Positions 57,037 to 64,000 of a stretch of DNA of 64,000 nt are shown here, piece by piece; position 1 is the stretch's first letter, and every line of letters begins with the position of its first letter. A program made the position numbers and the translations under genes. The notes under the pieces were generated by a model, which worked only from the letters and a program-made list of their open reading frames with translations, did no database searches and had not been told where the DNA came from. The stretch spans positions 186,001-250,000 of the forward strand of contig NZ_SOAV01000011.1 in the NCBI RefSeq assembly GCF_004364245.1, in the 5' to 3' direction. This DNA is from Streptomyces sp. BK208. Lineage in GTDB: Bacteria > Actinomycetota > Actinomycetes > Streptomycetales > Streptomycetaceae.

Positions 57037-60000
57037 CTACTCGGTCGCCGTCGGCCGCCGCGAGAGGCGCGTCGCGTCACGGACGTCGGTGAGCGGGCGC
57101 AGCCGGTAGGTGTACGCGTAGTCCCGGTCGGCGAAGAGCTTGAACTCGTCGTGGGTGTGCGCGCCCCAGCTGTTGTCGCCGCCGACGCCCATCTGACGGT
57201 GGTTCAGGCGCAGGACGACCTCGTCCCTCGGGGTGAGCTGGTAGTCGTGCCGCACGCCGGCCGACAGGTCCTCGGGCGTGAAGTACGAGGCGTTGGCCTC
57301 CAGGAGGGGTTCGCCGGACGCCAGCAGGCCCACGCCGTGGCGGTCGGTGAGGGCGATCCAGCGGACGTCGGTCTTGTTGCCGTTCTCCTGCGGCCGGATG
57401 TACGGCGTCCACTGCTCGGCGACGGTCCCGGAGTACAGGCCGACGTCCGTGCCGTCGTTGCGGTCCCAGTGGTTCTCCTCGGGGCCGCGGCCGTACCAGT
57501 GCACGCGGTCCAGGTGGCCCGGCAGGAAGAGCATCGTGCCGACCTCGGGGATGTACGGCAGGGTCGCGGCGCCCGGGTGCAGGGTGTTGTCGACCTTGAT
57601 CTCGCCGTTGCCGAACACCGTGTAGGTGGTGCCGTACGCGGACTCCACCGACGTGGGCAGCGTGCCGGTGACCTTGATCTCGACGGCCCGGTCGCCGAGG
57701 GCGCGCACGGCGACGCCGGTGACCTTCCGGCGGGCGCCCGCGTCGCGCCACGTCTGGTTGCGGGTGTGCTGGCCGTTGCCCTTGTCGTTGTCGGTCGGCG
57801 CGCGCCAGAAGTTGGGCACGGGCCCCGAGGTGATCAGGCGGGTGCCCTTCGCCTCGTAGGAGGTGATGGTGCCGGTGCGCTTGTCGACGGTGACCGAGAA
57901 GCCCTTGCCGGTGACCCGGACGTCGCGGTCGCGCTCCTCGTGGCGCAGGGCCGCGAGGCCCGTCGGGCGCGCCGGGGTCACGGCGGGCGCGCCGGCCTCG
58001 ACGGGGAGCTGCTGCCGGGCCACCTCGAAGCCGGCCTTCGCCCACGGGGTGGTCTCCTTGGTGGTGAAGGAGAGGTGCAGGAAGTACTCGGTGCCCGGTT
58101 CCGGGTGGTCCGGCAGGCCTACGGGGAGGGTGATGTCCTTGCTCGACCGCGGTGCCACGTCCAGCTGGTCCCGGGTCAGCTTCCCCTGCCGTACGACCCG
58201 GCCGTCTGCGACGAGTTCCCAGTGGCCGTCGAACTCGCGCAGGTGGGTGAAGAGGTACTCGTTGGTGAGGGTGACGGCGCCCGGGCCGCCGCCGGTGGTG
58301 CGAGCGGCGTTGACCGCCTGGTAGACGCGTTTGACCTCGGCGGCCTTGCCGGTGTGGCCGCGGTCGGCGGTGACGATGCCGTCCGCGACGAAGGCGCCGT
58401 CGTTGGGGTTGTCGCCCCAGTCACCGCCGTAGGCGAGGAACGTCTTGTCCCGGGGCCGCTTCTTCTCGGCCTTCACGGTCGCGGCGTCGAACCAGAACCG
58501 CACGCCGTCGTCGCCGGGGCCGCGGTCCTCGGAGGCCAGTTCGGCGGCGCCGAGGGCGCGGGCGTAGACGCGGGCGCGCCTGATGGTGCCGCTGAACTCA
58601 CGTACCTGCTGGTCGGCGTCGGTGGCGAGCGACAGGGGCGCTGTGTTGCTGCTGGGGCGCCGGTCGGTGGTGCGGGTGGCCCGTTCGACGCCGTCGACGT
58701 GGAGGGTCAGGGTCCCGGCGTCCGCGTCGAAGACGCCGGCGAGGTGGTGCTCGCGGCCGGTCCAGTCGTCCGGCACCGTCCAGTTCGCGGTGATCCACTG
58801 TCCCGCGGAGTGGATGAAGAACTCCAGGGTCCGGCCGTTCTGCTTCAGCGCGTACTGGGTGTCGCCCTTGGCGAGGATCGGCTGGTGGTAGCCCGTCACG
58901 TGCGGGGTGATCCAGGCCTCCAGGGTGAGCGAACCGGTGAGGTCGAGGCTGTCGTCGCGTTCGAAGACGGTGATGCCGGACAGGCCCTGGTCGCGGTCGA
59001 GGGTGCCGCGGGTGGCGAGGATCTCGCCGCGCAGCTTCGCGGGTCCGGCCTCGGTGAGCAGGGTGCGGGCGGGGACGGGTGTGTACAGGGACTGGTCGAC
59101 GAAGTCCCAGATCCATCCGCCCTGGAGCACGTCGTGGGCGCGCACGACGTCCCAGTACTTCTTGAAGTTGCCCGTCGAGTTCCCCATCGAGTGGGCGTAC
59201 TCGATCATGACGTACGGCCGGGTGTCGGAGGTGTCGTTCGCGCGCTGCTCGACACGCTGCGGGCTGTCGTACATCTCCGAGCGGATGTCGCTGATGCCGG
59301 GGCGGTCGTCGCCCTCGTACTGGATGACGCGGGTGGTGTCGTAGGAGCGGATCCAGTCGTGCATGGCGGTGAAGGTGGAGCCGCCGCCCGCCTCGTTGCC
59401 CAGCGACCAGATGACGACGGAGGGGTGGTTCTTGTCGCGGTGCACCATGTTCTGGGCGCGGGCCACGCAGGCGGCGGTCCAGTCGGGGTGGTCGCCGGGG
59501 TACTCGTCGCGGATGCCGTGGGTCTCCAGGTTGGTCTCGTCGACGAGGTAGAGGCCGTATTCGTCGGCCAGTTCCAGCCAGTACGGGTTGTTGGGGTAGT
59601 GCGAGGTGCGGACGCTGTTGATGTTCATCCGCTTGATGATCCTGATGTCCTCGACCATGTCCTCCCGGGTGAGGGCGGTGCCGCGGGAGGGGTGCATCTC
59701 GTGGCGGTTGGTGCCGCGGAAGGACACCGGCTCGCCGTTGATCCGCATCAGGCCGTCCTTGAGCGCGAACTCGCGGAAGCCGACCCGGTGGGACAGGGTC
59801 TCCGTCACCTTTCCGGCGGGGTCCCGCAGGCGCAGTACGGCCGTGTACAGGTTCGGGTGTTCGGCGGACCAGAGCGCGGGCTTCGGCACGGCCTTCGCGG
59901 CCCGTACGGTGACGTCCTCGCCCGCGCGGGCCTCGCCGACGTCGACGGGCTGCTGCAGCGGCCGGGGCCAGACGGCGTGGCCGCGCGCGTCGTAGAGCTG

Positions 60001-60951
60001 GGTCTCCACGGTGTAGCGGCCGGTGCCGCCCTCGCCGTAGGCCCGCACACTCGCCGTGACGGCCAGCTCGGCGTCGGTGTAGTCGGCGTCGAGCGGGGTG
60101 TCCAGCTTGAAGTCGCGCAGGTGCACGGCGGGGGTGGAGTAGAGGTGGACCGAGCGGAAGATACCGCTCAGCCGGATCATGTCCTGGTCCTCCATCCAGT
60201 CGCCGTCGGAGTAGCGGTAGACCTCGACGGCGATCTGGTTGGTGCCGGGCTTGAGGTGGTCGGTGACGTCGTACTCGGAGGGCGTGTAGGAGTCCTCGTC
60301 GTAGCCGACCAGTTCGCCGTTGATCCACACGTAGTGCGCGGACTTGACGCCCTCGAAGTGGAGGAAGGTGCGGCGGCCCTTCCAGTGCCGGGGCAGGGTG
60401 AAGGTGCGCCGGTACTGGCCGACCGGGTTGTAGCGGGTCGGCGCGGCGGGCGGCTGCGGTTCCTCGCCGAGCCCGTTGGGGCCCCAGTACGGGTAGGTGA
60501 TGTTCAGGTAGATGGGGAAGTCGTGGCCGTGCAGCTGCCACACGGACGGGACCGGGATCGTCTCCCAGTCCCCGTCGTCCACGTCGGTGCGGTGGAAGTC
60601 GGCGTCCCGGTCCTCGGGGCGGTCGGCGTAGGCGAACTTCCAGCTGCCGTCCAGGCTCAGCCGGTAGGGCGAGCGGGCGCGGTCACCGGCGCGGGCCTGC
60701 TCGACGTTCTCGTAGGGCGTGAGGGTGGCGTGCGGTGGTTCGGTGCCGATCCGGAAGACCCCGAAGTCGTTCCACTCCGGGGACTCGCCGGCCGCCGCTC
60801 GCCGTCCGGCCGCGTGCGCGGTGACGGGCGACGCGGAGAGCGCGAACGCGCCGAGGACGGCGGCCCCGCCCTCCAGGAGGCGGCGTCGGCTGACGACCGG
60901 GCGGGGCGGGCGAGCCGGGGACTGGGCGGGTGACGCGGGAGAGTGCGGCAT
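57037..60951 (-). CDS. exported beta-galactosidase (GH2) with LamG-like insertion
   Basis: A 1304-residue GH2 enzyme. The Tat signal VVSRRRLLEGGAAVLGAFAL lies at about 19-45. The jelly-roll domain (90-270), the beta sandwich (270-370) and the catalytic barrel follow, with acid/base Glu in SLGNEAGGG near 518 and nucleophile Glu in VMIEYAHSMGNSTG near 583. After GGWIWDFVDQSL (about 606-619) about 210 residues are inserted, including a LamG-like lectin fold (SLTLEAWITPHVTGYHQPIL). FLAYGGDWGDNPNDGAF near 835 resumes the family. ATG 60951 follows GGAAGG. Confidence 0.95.
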   Translation of the reverse strand: MPHSPASPAQSPARPPRPVVSRRRLLEGGAAVLGAFALSASPVTAHAAGRRAAAGESPEWNDFGVFRIGTEPPHATLTPYENVEQARAGDRARSPYRLSLDGSWKFAYADRPEDRDADFHRTDVDDGDWETIPVPSVWQLHGHDFPIYLNITYPYWGPNGLGEEPQPPAAPTRYNPVGQYRRTFTLPRHWKGRRTFLHFEGVKSAHYVWINGELVGYDEDSYTPSEYDVTDHLKPGTNQIAVEVYRYSDGDWMEDQDMIRLSGIFRSVHLYSTPAVHLRDFKLDTPLDADYTDAELAVTASVRAYGEGGTGRYTVETQLYDARGHAVWPRPLQQPVDVGEARAGEDVTVRAAKAVPKPALWSAEHPNLYTAVLRLRDPAGKVTETLSHRVGFREFALKDGLMRINGEPVSFRGTNRHEMHPSRGTALTREDMVEDIRIIKRMNINSVRTSHYPNNPYWLELADEYGLYLVDETNLETHGIRDEYPGDHPDWTAACVARAQNMVHRDKNHPSVVIWSLGNEAGGGSTFTAMHDWIRSYDTTRVIQYEGDDRPGISDIRSEMYDSPQRVEQRANDTSDTRPYVMIEYAHSMGNSTGNFKKYWDVVRAHDVLQGGWIWDFVDQSLYTPVPARTLLTEAGPAKLRGEILATRGTLDRDQGLSGITVFERDDSLDLTGSLTLEAWITPHVTGYHQPILAKGDTQYALKQNGRTLEFFIHSAGQWITANWTVPDDWTGREHHLAGVFDADAGTLTLHVDGVERATRTTDRRPSSNTAPLSLATDADQQVREFSGTIRRARVYARALGAAELASEDRGPGDDGVRFWFDAATVKAEKKRPRDKTFLAYGGDWGDNPNDGAFVADGIVTADRGHTGKAAEVKRVYQAVNAARTTGGGPGAVTLTNEYLFTHLREFDGHWELVADGRVVRQGKLTRDQLDVAPRSSKDITLPVGLPDHPEPGTEYFLHLSFTTKETTPWAKAGFEVARQQLPVEAGAPAVTPARPTGLAALRHEERDRDVRVTGKGFSVTVDKRTGTITSYEAKGTRLITSGPVPNFWRAPTDNDKGNGQHTRNQTWRDAGARRKVTGVAVRALGDRAVEIKVTGTLPTSVESAYGTTYTVFGNGEIKVDNTLHPGAATLPYIPEVGTMLFLPGHLDRVHWYGRGPEENHWDRNDGTDVGLYSGTVAEQWTPYIRPQENGNKTDVRWIALTDRHGVGLLASGEPLLEANASYFTPEDLSAGVRHDYQLTPRDEVVLRLNHRQMGVGGDNSWGAHTHDEFKLFADRDYAYTYRLRPLTDVRDATRLSRRPTATE

Positions 60952-61004
60952 GACCGTGGCCTTCCGTGGGCTTCGGGGGCGGCTCAACACACGGTGCTTC
61001 GAGT

Positions 61005-61033
61005 GCAGTTGACGGTGGGGCGGACTCAACTGC
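61005..61033. promoter_or_regulatory. inverted repeat in the lacZ leader
   Basis: GCAGTTGA (61005-61012) and TCAACTGC (61026-61033) are perfect arms 13 bp apart, 54 bp upstream of the beta-galactosidase ATG. It lies just downstream of the predicted start point, a roadblock position for a repressor. The 280-bp gap 60952-61231 contains this, the promoter below and the start region of the divergent lectin gene. Confidence 0.5.
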
Positions 61034-61063
61034 GGGTGACGCGGTGACTACTGGATCAGGGTC

Positions 61064-61092
61064 ACCCTAGGACTCGAACAGAACCGAATCAA
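61064..61092 (-). promoter_or_regulatory. promoter of the beta-galactosidase gene
   Basis: On the minus strand TTGATT (61092-61087) and TAGGGT (61069-61064) are separated by 17 bp. The predicted start is near 61057, giving a leader of about 105 nt that includes the inverted repeat at 61005-61033. Confidence 0.5.
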
Positions 61093-61231
61093 TTATCCCG
61101 TCGGAGTTTGTTCGTTCCTGGTGGGCAGGGCCGCCCTCGGGACGACCGGTCACGGAACCGGGCCCCTTGGGGCACCCAGGACTGCCCCGAGGGCTCCTGA
61201 CCGGGGCCCGGCCACCACGTAACGTCCTCGC

Positions 61232-62623
61232 GTGAACCTGTGGACTTCCCTGGAGCCCGCGTCCGCGACCGTGGACCCCGGCAGCAGTACCCGTGTACGG
61301 CTGCGGGTGCGCAACACCGGTGACGTGGTGGACGAGTACCGGCTGGAACCCGTCGGGGACATCGCGCCCTGGACGACGGTGGAGCCGCAGACCCTGCGGC
61401 TGTATCCCGGGACGACCGGCACCGTGGAGCTGACCTTCGCCCCGCCGCGCACGCCGGACGCGACGGCGGGCCCCAACCCGTACGCGGTGCGGATCACCCC
61501 GACGGAACACCCCGACGCGGTGACGGTGCCCGAGGGGAACCTCACGATCACCGCGTTCACCGAGGTGCGGGCGGAGCTGGTGCCGCCGGTGGTGAAGGGG
61601 CGGTTCCGGGGCCGGCCGCGGCTGGCGGTGGACAACCTCGGCAACACCAAGGTCACGGCGTCCGTCGCGGGCAGCGACACCGGCGACCACCTGTCGTACG
61701 AGATCCGGCCCTCGAACGTGCAGATCGAGCCGGGCCGCGCGGCGTTCGTGGAGACGACGCTGAAGCCGAAGCAGGTCATCTGGTTCGGGTCCAAGGAGGA
61801 ACGGCCCTACACGCTGGCGGTGCGCCGCTCCGGCGTCGATCCGACCGACGTCGAAGGCACGTACGTGCAGCGCGGCTTCCTGCCCCGCTGGCTGGCCACG
61901 TTCCTGGGCATCGCGGTGGCCCTGACCGTCGCGTTCGTGATGATCTGGATCGCCTACAAGCCCCAGGTCCGCACCAGCGCCACCGAACAGACCCAGCAGG
62001 CCGGCGCGGCGCTCGCGCCCAGCCCCAGCGCCACCCCGCAGACCCTGCCCAGCACCGCCGAGTCCGCGCCCGTGGAACAGCCCAAGGCGCAGCAGCCGGA
62101 CGTGCGGGAACCGGAAAACGCCGGGGGCGGTGGCGGTGGAGGCGGCGACGCGGCGCCGGCGCCCAGGAAGTCCGAGAAGGGGACCTCGGGCGGGGGCGCC
62201 GAGGAGAAGCCGGCCCCCAAGGCTCCGGAGCCCGTCGCCCCCGGCACGACGATCTACGGCCACGCCTCCGACCGCTGCATCGAGGTGGCGGGCCACAAGT
62301 GGCGGGACGGCGCACCGCTGCAGATCGCGGACTGCACCGGCAAGAACTGGCAGAAGTGGGACTTCCGGCCCGACGGCACGATCCGGTCGCTGGGCCTGTG
62401 CATGGACGCGACCTGGGGCGGCACTGCCAACGGAACGGTCGTCCAGGTGGCGGTGTGCAGCGGCAACCCGGCCCAGCAGTTCATCCTGGCCGGGCCCCGG
62501 GACCTGGTCAACGTGCAGGCCAACAAGTGCGTGGACGTCGTCGACGCGAACAACGCCAACGGCGCGAGGCTCCAGCTGTGGGAGTGCAACGGCCAGGACA
62601 ACCAGAAGTGGAGCACGCGCTGA
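61232..62623 (+). CDS. membrane-anchored protein with C-terminal ricin-B lectin domain
   Basis: A 463-residue protein with three parts. Residues 1-210 form beta-rich, Ig-like modules (VDPGSSTRVRLRVRNTGDVV and a second unit). One transmembrane helix lies near 220-242 (LATFLGIAVALTVAFVMIWI). A Pro/Ala/Gly linker precedes a ricin B-type trefoil from about 340, with CIEVAGHKWRDGAPLQIADC, QKWDF and QLWECNGQDNQKW motifs. With no signal peptide the N-terminal part should be cytoplasmic and the lectin outside. GTG 61232 lies in a weak ribosome site context. It diverges from lacZ. Confidence 0.85.
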   Translation: MNLWTSLEPASATVDPGSSTRVRLRVRNTGDVVDEYRLEPVGDIAPWTTVEPQTLRLYPGTTGTVELTFAPPRTPDATAGPNPYAVRITPTEHPDAVTVPEGNLTITAFTEVRAELVPPVVKGRFRGRPRLAVDNLGNTKVTASVAGSDTGDHLSYEIRPSNVQIEPGRAAFVETTLKPKQVIWFGSKEERPYTLAVRRSGVDPTDVEGTYVQRGFLPRWLATFLGIAVALTVAFVMIWIAYKPQVRTSATEQTQQAGAALAPSPSATPQTLPSTAESAPVEQPKAQQPDVREPENAGGGGGGGGDAAPAPRKSEKGTSGGGAEEKPAPKAPEPVAPGTTIYGHASDRCIEVAGHKWRDGAPLQIADCTGKNWQKWDFRPDGTIRSLGLCMDATWGGTANGTVVQVAVCSGNPAQQFILAGPRDLVNVQANKCVDVVDANNANGARLQLWECNGQDNQKWSTR

Positions 62624-62681
62624 CCCGGACGGTACGCGTCGGCTCCTCGTCGGGGCCCGGCCCGCTCCCCCGGCCCGGCGG

Positions 62682-63191
62682 TCAGCCGGCGTACGCGGCG
62701 AACGCCTCGTACGCCCGGTCGTCGAAGAGGACGAAGCGGACCTCGGTGACCGAGGTGCCGGTGGTCCGCACCGTCTCGACCGCGATGCGGGCCGCGTCGT
62801 CGAGCGGCCAGCGGTAGACGCCCGTGGAGATGGCGGGGAAGGCGACCGTGCGGGCGCCCAGCTCGTCGGCGACGCGGAGGGACTCGCGGTAGCAGGAGGC
62901 AAGGAGGTCCGAACGGTCCTCGGTGGTGCTGTGCACCGGCCCGACCGTGTGGATCACCCAGCGGGCGTCCAGGTCACCGGCGGTGGTGGCGACCGCGCGG
63001 CCGGTGGGGAGGCCCTTGCCGAGGTGCCCCGCGCGGAGCCTGCGGCACTCCGCGAGGATCTCGGGCCCGCCGCGCCGGTGGATGGCACCGTCGACTCCGC
63101 CGCCGCCGAGGAGCGAGGAGTTGGCGGCGTTGACGATCGCGTCGGCGTGCTCGCGGGTGATGTCGCCGCGGACGAGGGTGAGGGTGGGCAT
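62682..63191 (-). CDS. macrodomain protein (O-acetyl-ADP-ribose deacetylase type)
   Basis: A 169-residue macrodomain of the YmdB/MacroD kind. TLTLVRGDITREHADAIVNA, ANSSLLGGGGVDGAIHRRGG (ADP-ribose loop and catalytic Asp) and AFPAISTGVYRWPLDDAARI (second loop) are diagnostic. It hydrolyses O-acetyl-ADP-ribose, the product of sirtuins, or mono-ADP-ribose from proteins. ATG 63191 follows GAGGAAAG. It is 32 bp behind the oxidoreductase gene on the same strand. A longer start lies inside that gene and is a shadow. Confidence 0.93.
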   Translation of the reverse strand: MPTLTLVRGDITREHADAIVNAANSSLLGGGGVDGAIHRRGGPEILAECRRLRAGHLGKGLPTGRAVATTAGDLDARWVIHTVGPVHSTTEDRSDLLASCYRESLRVADELGARTVAFPAISTGVYRWPLDDAARIAVETVRTTGTSVTEVRFVLFDDRAYEAFAAYAG

Positions 63192-63223
63192 GGCTTTCCT
63201 CGCTCGGCTCGGTTCCGTGGGGG

Positions 63224-64000
63224 TCAGGTCTGACGGAGTCTGCGCCAGACGGCCTTCGCCGCGTTGTGGCCGGACATGCCGTGGACGCCGGGGCCCGGCG
63301 GGGTGGCCGAGGAGCAGATGAAGACCGCCGGGTGCGGGGTCCCGTACGGGAACAGGGAGAGCTTGGGACGCAGGAGGAGCTGGAGGCCGGAGACGGCGCC
63401 GGACGCGATGTCTCCGCCGACGTAGTTGGCGTTGCGGGCGGCGAGCTCGGGCGGGCCCGCGGTCGCGCGGGCGAGGACCCGGTCCCGGAAGCCGGGGGCG
63501 AAGCGCTCCAGTTGGCGCTCGATCACGTCGGTGAGGTCGCCGGTCCAGCCGTGCGGGACGTGGCCGTAGGCCCAGAAGACGTGCCGGCCGGCCGGGGCGC
63601 GGGTGGGGTCGACGACGCTGGGCTGCACCGTGATGAGGAACGGCCGCTCGGGCGCACGGCCGGTGCCGGAGGCCGCGTCCAGGGCGGCGCCGATCTCCGT
63701 GCTGTCGGCGCCGATCTGCACGGTGCCCGCGCCGCGGGGTTCCTCGGCCGTCCACGGGACGGGGCCGTCCAGCGCGTAGTCGATCTTGAAGACGCCGGGT
63801 CCGTACCGGTAGTTCGCGTAGTGGTTGCCGAGGCCGGCGATGCGGGCCAGGGCCGTGGGCGAGGTGTCGAAGACGTACGCCCGCGCGGGTGGCAGGTCGT
63901 CGAGGCGCTTGACCTCGTAGTCGGTGTGGACGGTGCCGCCGAGGTCCGCGAGGTGGGCGGCGAGCGCGTCGGAGATCGCCTGGGAGCCGCCGCGGGCCAC
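63224..64000 (-). CDS. phytoene-desaturase-like FAD oxidoreductase (5' end outside the window)
   Basis: The C-terminal 258 residues of a CrtI-like NAD(P)/FAD-dependent oxidoreductase. GGSQAISDALAAHLADLGGT with VHTDYEVKRLDD is the conserved segment where the second half of the FAD domain re-forms. The end FICSSATPPGPGVHGMSGHN with AAKAVWRRL is the C-terminal FAD motif. The N-terminal dinucleotide-binding part lies beyond 64000. The substrate is unknown and no carotenoid genes are visible nearby. Confidence 0.9.
   Translation of the reverse strand: MARGGSQAISDALAAHLADLGGTVHTDYEVKRLDDLPPARAYVFDTSPTALARIAGLGNHYANYRYGPGVFKIDYALDGPVPWTAEEPRGAGTVQIGADSTEIGAALDAASGTGRAPERPFLITVQPSVVDPTRAPAGRHVFWAYGHVPHGWTGDLTDVIERQLERFAPGFRDRVLARATAGPPELAARNANYVGGDIASGAVSGLQLLLRPKLSLFPYGTPHPAVFICSSATPPGPGVHGMSGHNAAKAVWRRLRQT

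Noticed and set aside
56203..60933. Uninterrupted 1576-codon plus-strand frame opposite the beta-galactosidase gene
   Set aside because: It is exactly antisense to GH2 motifs, and its product is a Val/Gly/Arg/Asp-rich string with no domain. Long antisense frames are expected at such GC content.
61066..61095. tRNA-like T-arm (GTTCGAGTCC on the minus strand)
   Set aside because: No matching T-stem, acceptor stem or anticodon arm around it. The sequence is part of the predicted lacZ promoter spacer.

Overview
The window reads as Streptomyces chromosome. GC is very high, third codon positions are almost all G or C, GTG starts are common, neighbouring genes are often fused by ATGA or GTGA overlaps, and the gene families are typical (ten-gene gvp cluster, crotonyl-CoA carboxylase/reductase cluster, SpoIIE-type phosphatase, F420-type oxidoreductases, Tat-exported LacZ). 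From memory, the gene order resembles S. coelicolor around SCO6455-SCO6510. I could not run a search to confirm that. No rRNA, tRNA, CRISPR array, IS element or prophage was seen.

Left part (1-26 kb). An ABC-F ATPase diverges from a PAP2 phosphatase/lipid kinase fusion and a methyltransferase. A complete gas vesicle operon follows on the minus strand (gvpO-A-F-G-Y-Z-J-L-S-K, 9752 down to 4366). Behind its promoter lies a translationally coupled operon of type II NADH dehydrogenase, transketolase and a stand-alone LigD-type primase-polymerase. Next come an F420-type oxidoreductase, a decayed small gene, a VOC protein, a DUF5107 protein, a DUF6204 protein, a GNAT, and a peptidase group: LD-carboxypeptidase and S9 peptidase, then M20 hydrolase and DppA-like M55 aminopeptidase, nearly all overlapping.

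Middle part (26-47.7 kb). A PAS/GAF/SpoIIE/HATPase regulator, an MFS exporter carrying three extra beta domains, an SRPBCC protein, a radical SAM protein preceded by a LexA-like box, a secreted tripeptidyl aminopeptidase-like enzyme, RidA, two gene remnants and a HEAT protein lead into the ethylmalonyl-CoA pathway. That cluster holds a double-module 3-hydroxyacyl-CoA dehydrogenase, a TetR regulator, ccr, ecm, mcl, mch and mcd. It would convert acetoacetyl/crotonyl-CoA plus CO2 to glyoxylate and propionyl-CoA. The genes psd and pssA (phosphatidylethanolamine synthesis) follow on the same strand.

Right part (47.7-64 kb). After a strong terminator and a typical Streptomyces interspersed repeat come glycerate kinase, a Nudix hydrolase, a sirtuin, a second LLM oxidoreductase, an alkylation-repair pair (ogt and an Ada-AlkA fusion), a divergent metal-efflux pair (P1B-4 ATPase and NmtR-like ArsR sensor), a DUF72 protein, a 1304-residue Tat-exported beta-galactosidase with a LamG domain spliced into its catalytic region, a membrane-anchored ricin-B lectin, a macrodomain protein, and the 3' part of a phytoene-desaturase-like oxidoreductase cut by the window edge.

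The observations I rate highest are the oppositely charged tails of GvpY and GvpZ, a perfect palindrome filling the 17-bp spacer of the ccr promoter, a LexA-like box on the radical SAM gene, the leaderless nmtR promoter with a shared operator, and the unusual domain insertions in LacZ and the MFS exporter.
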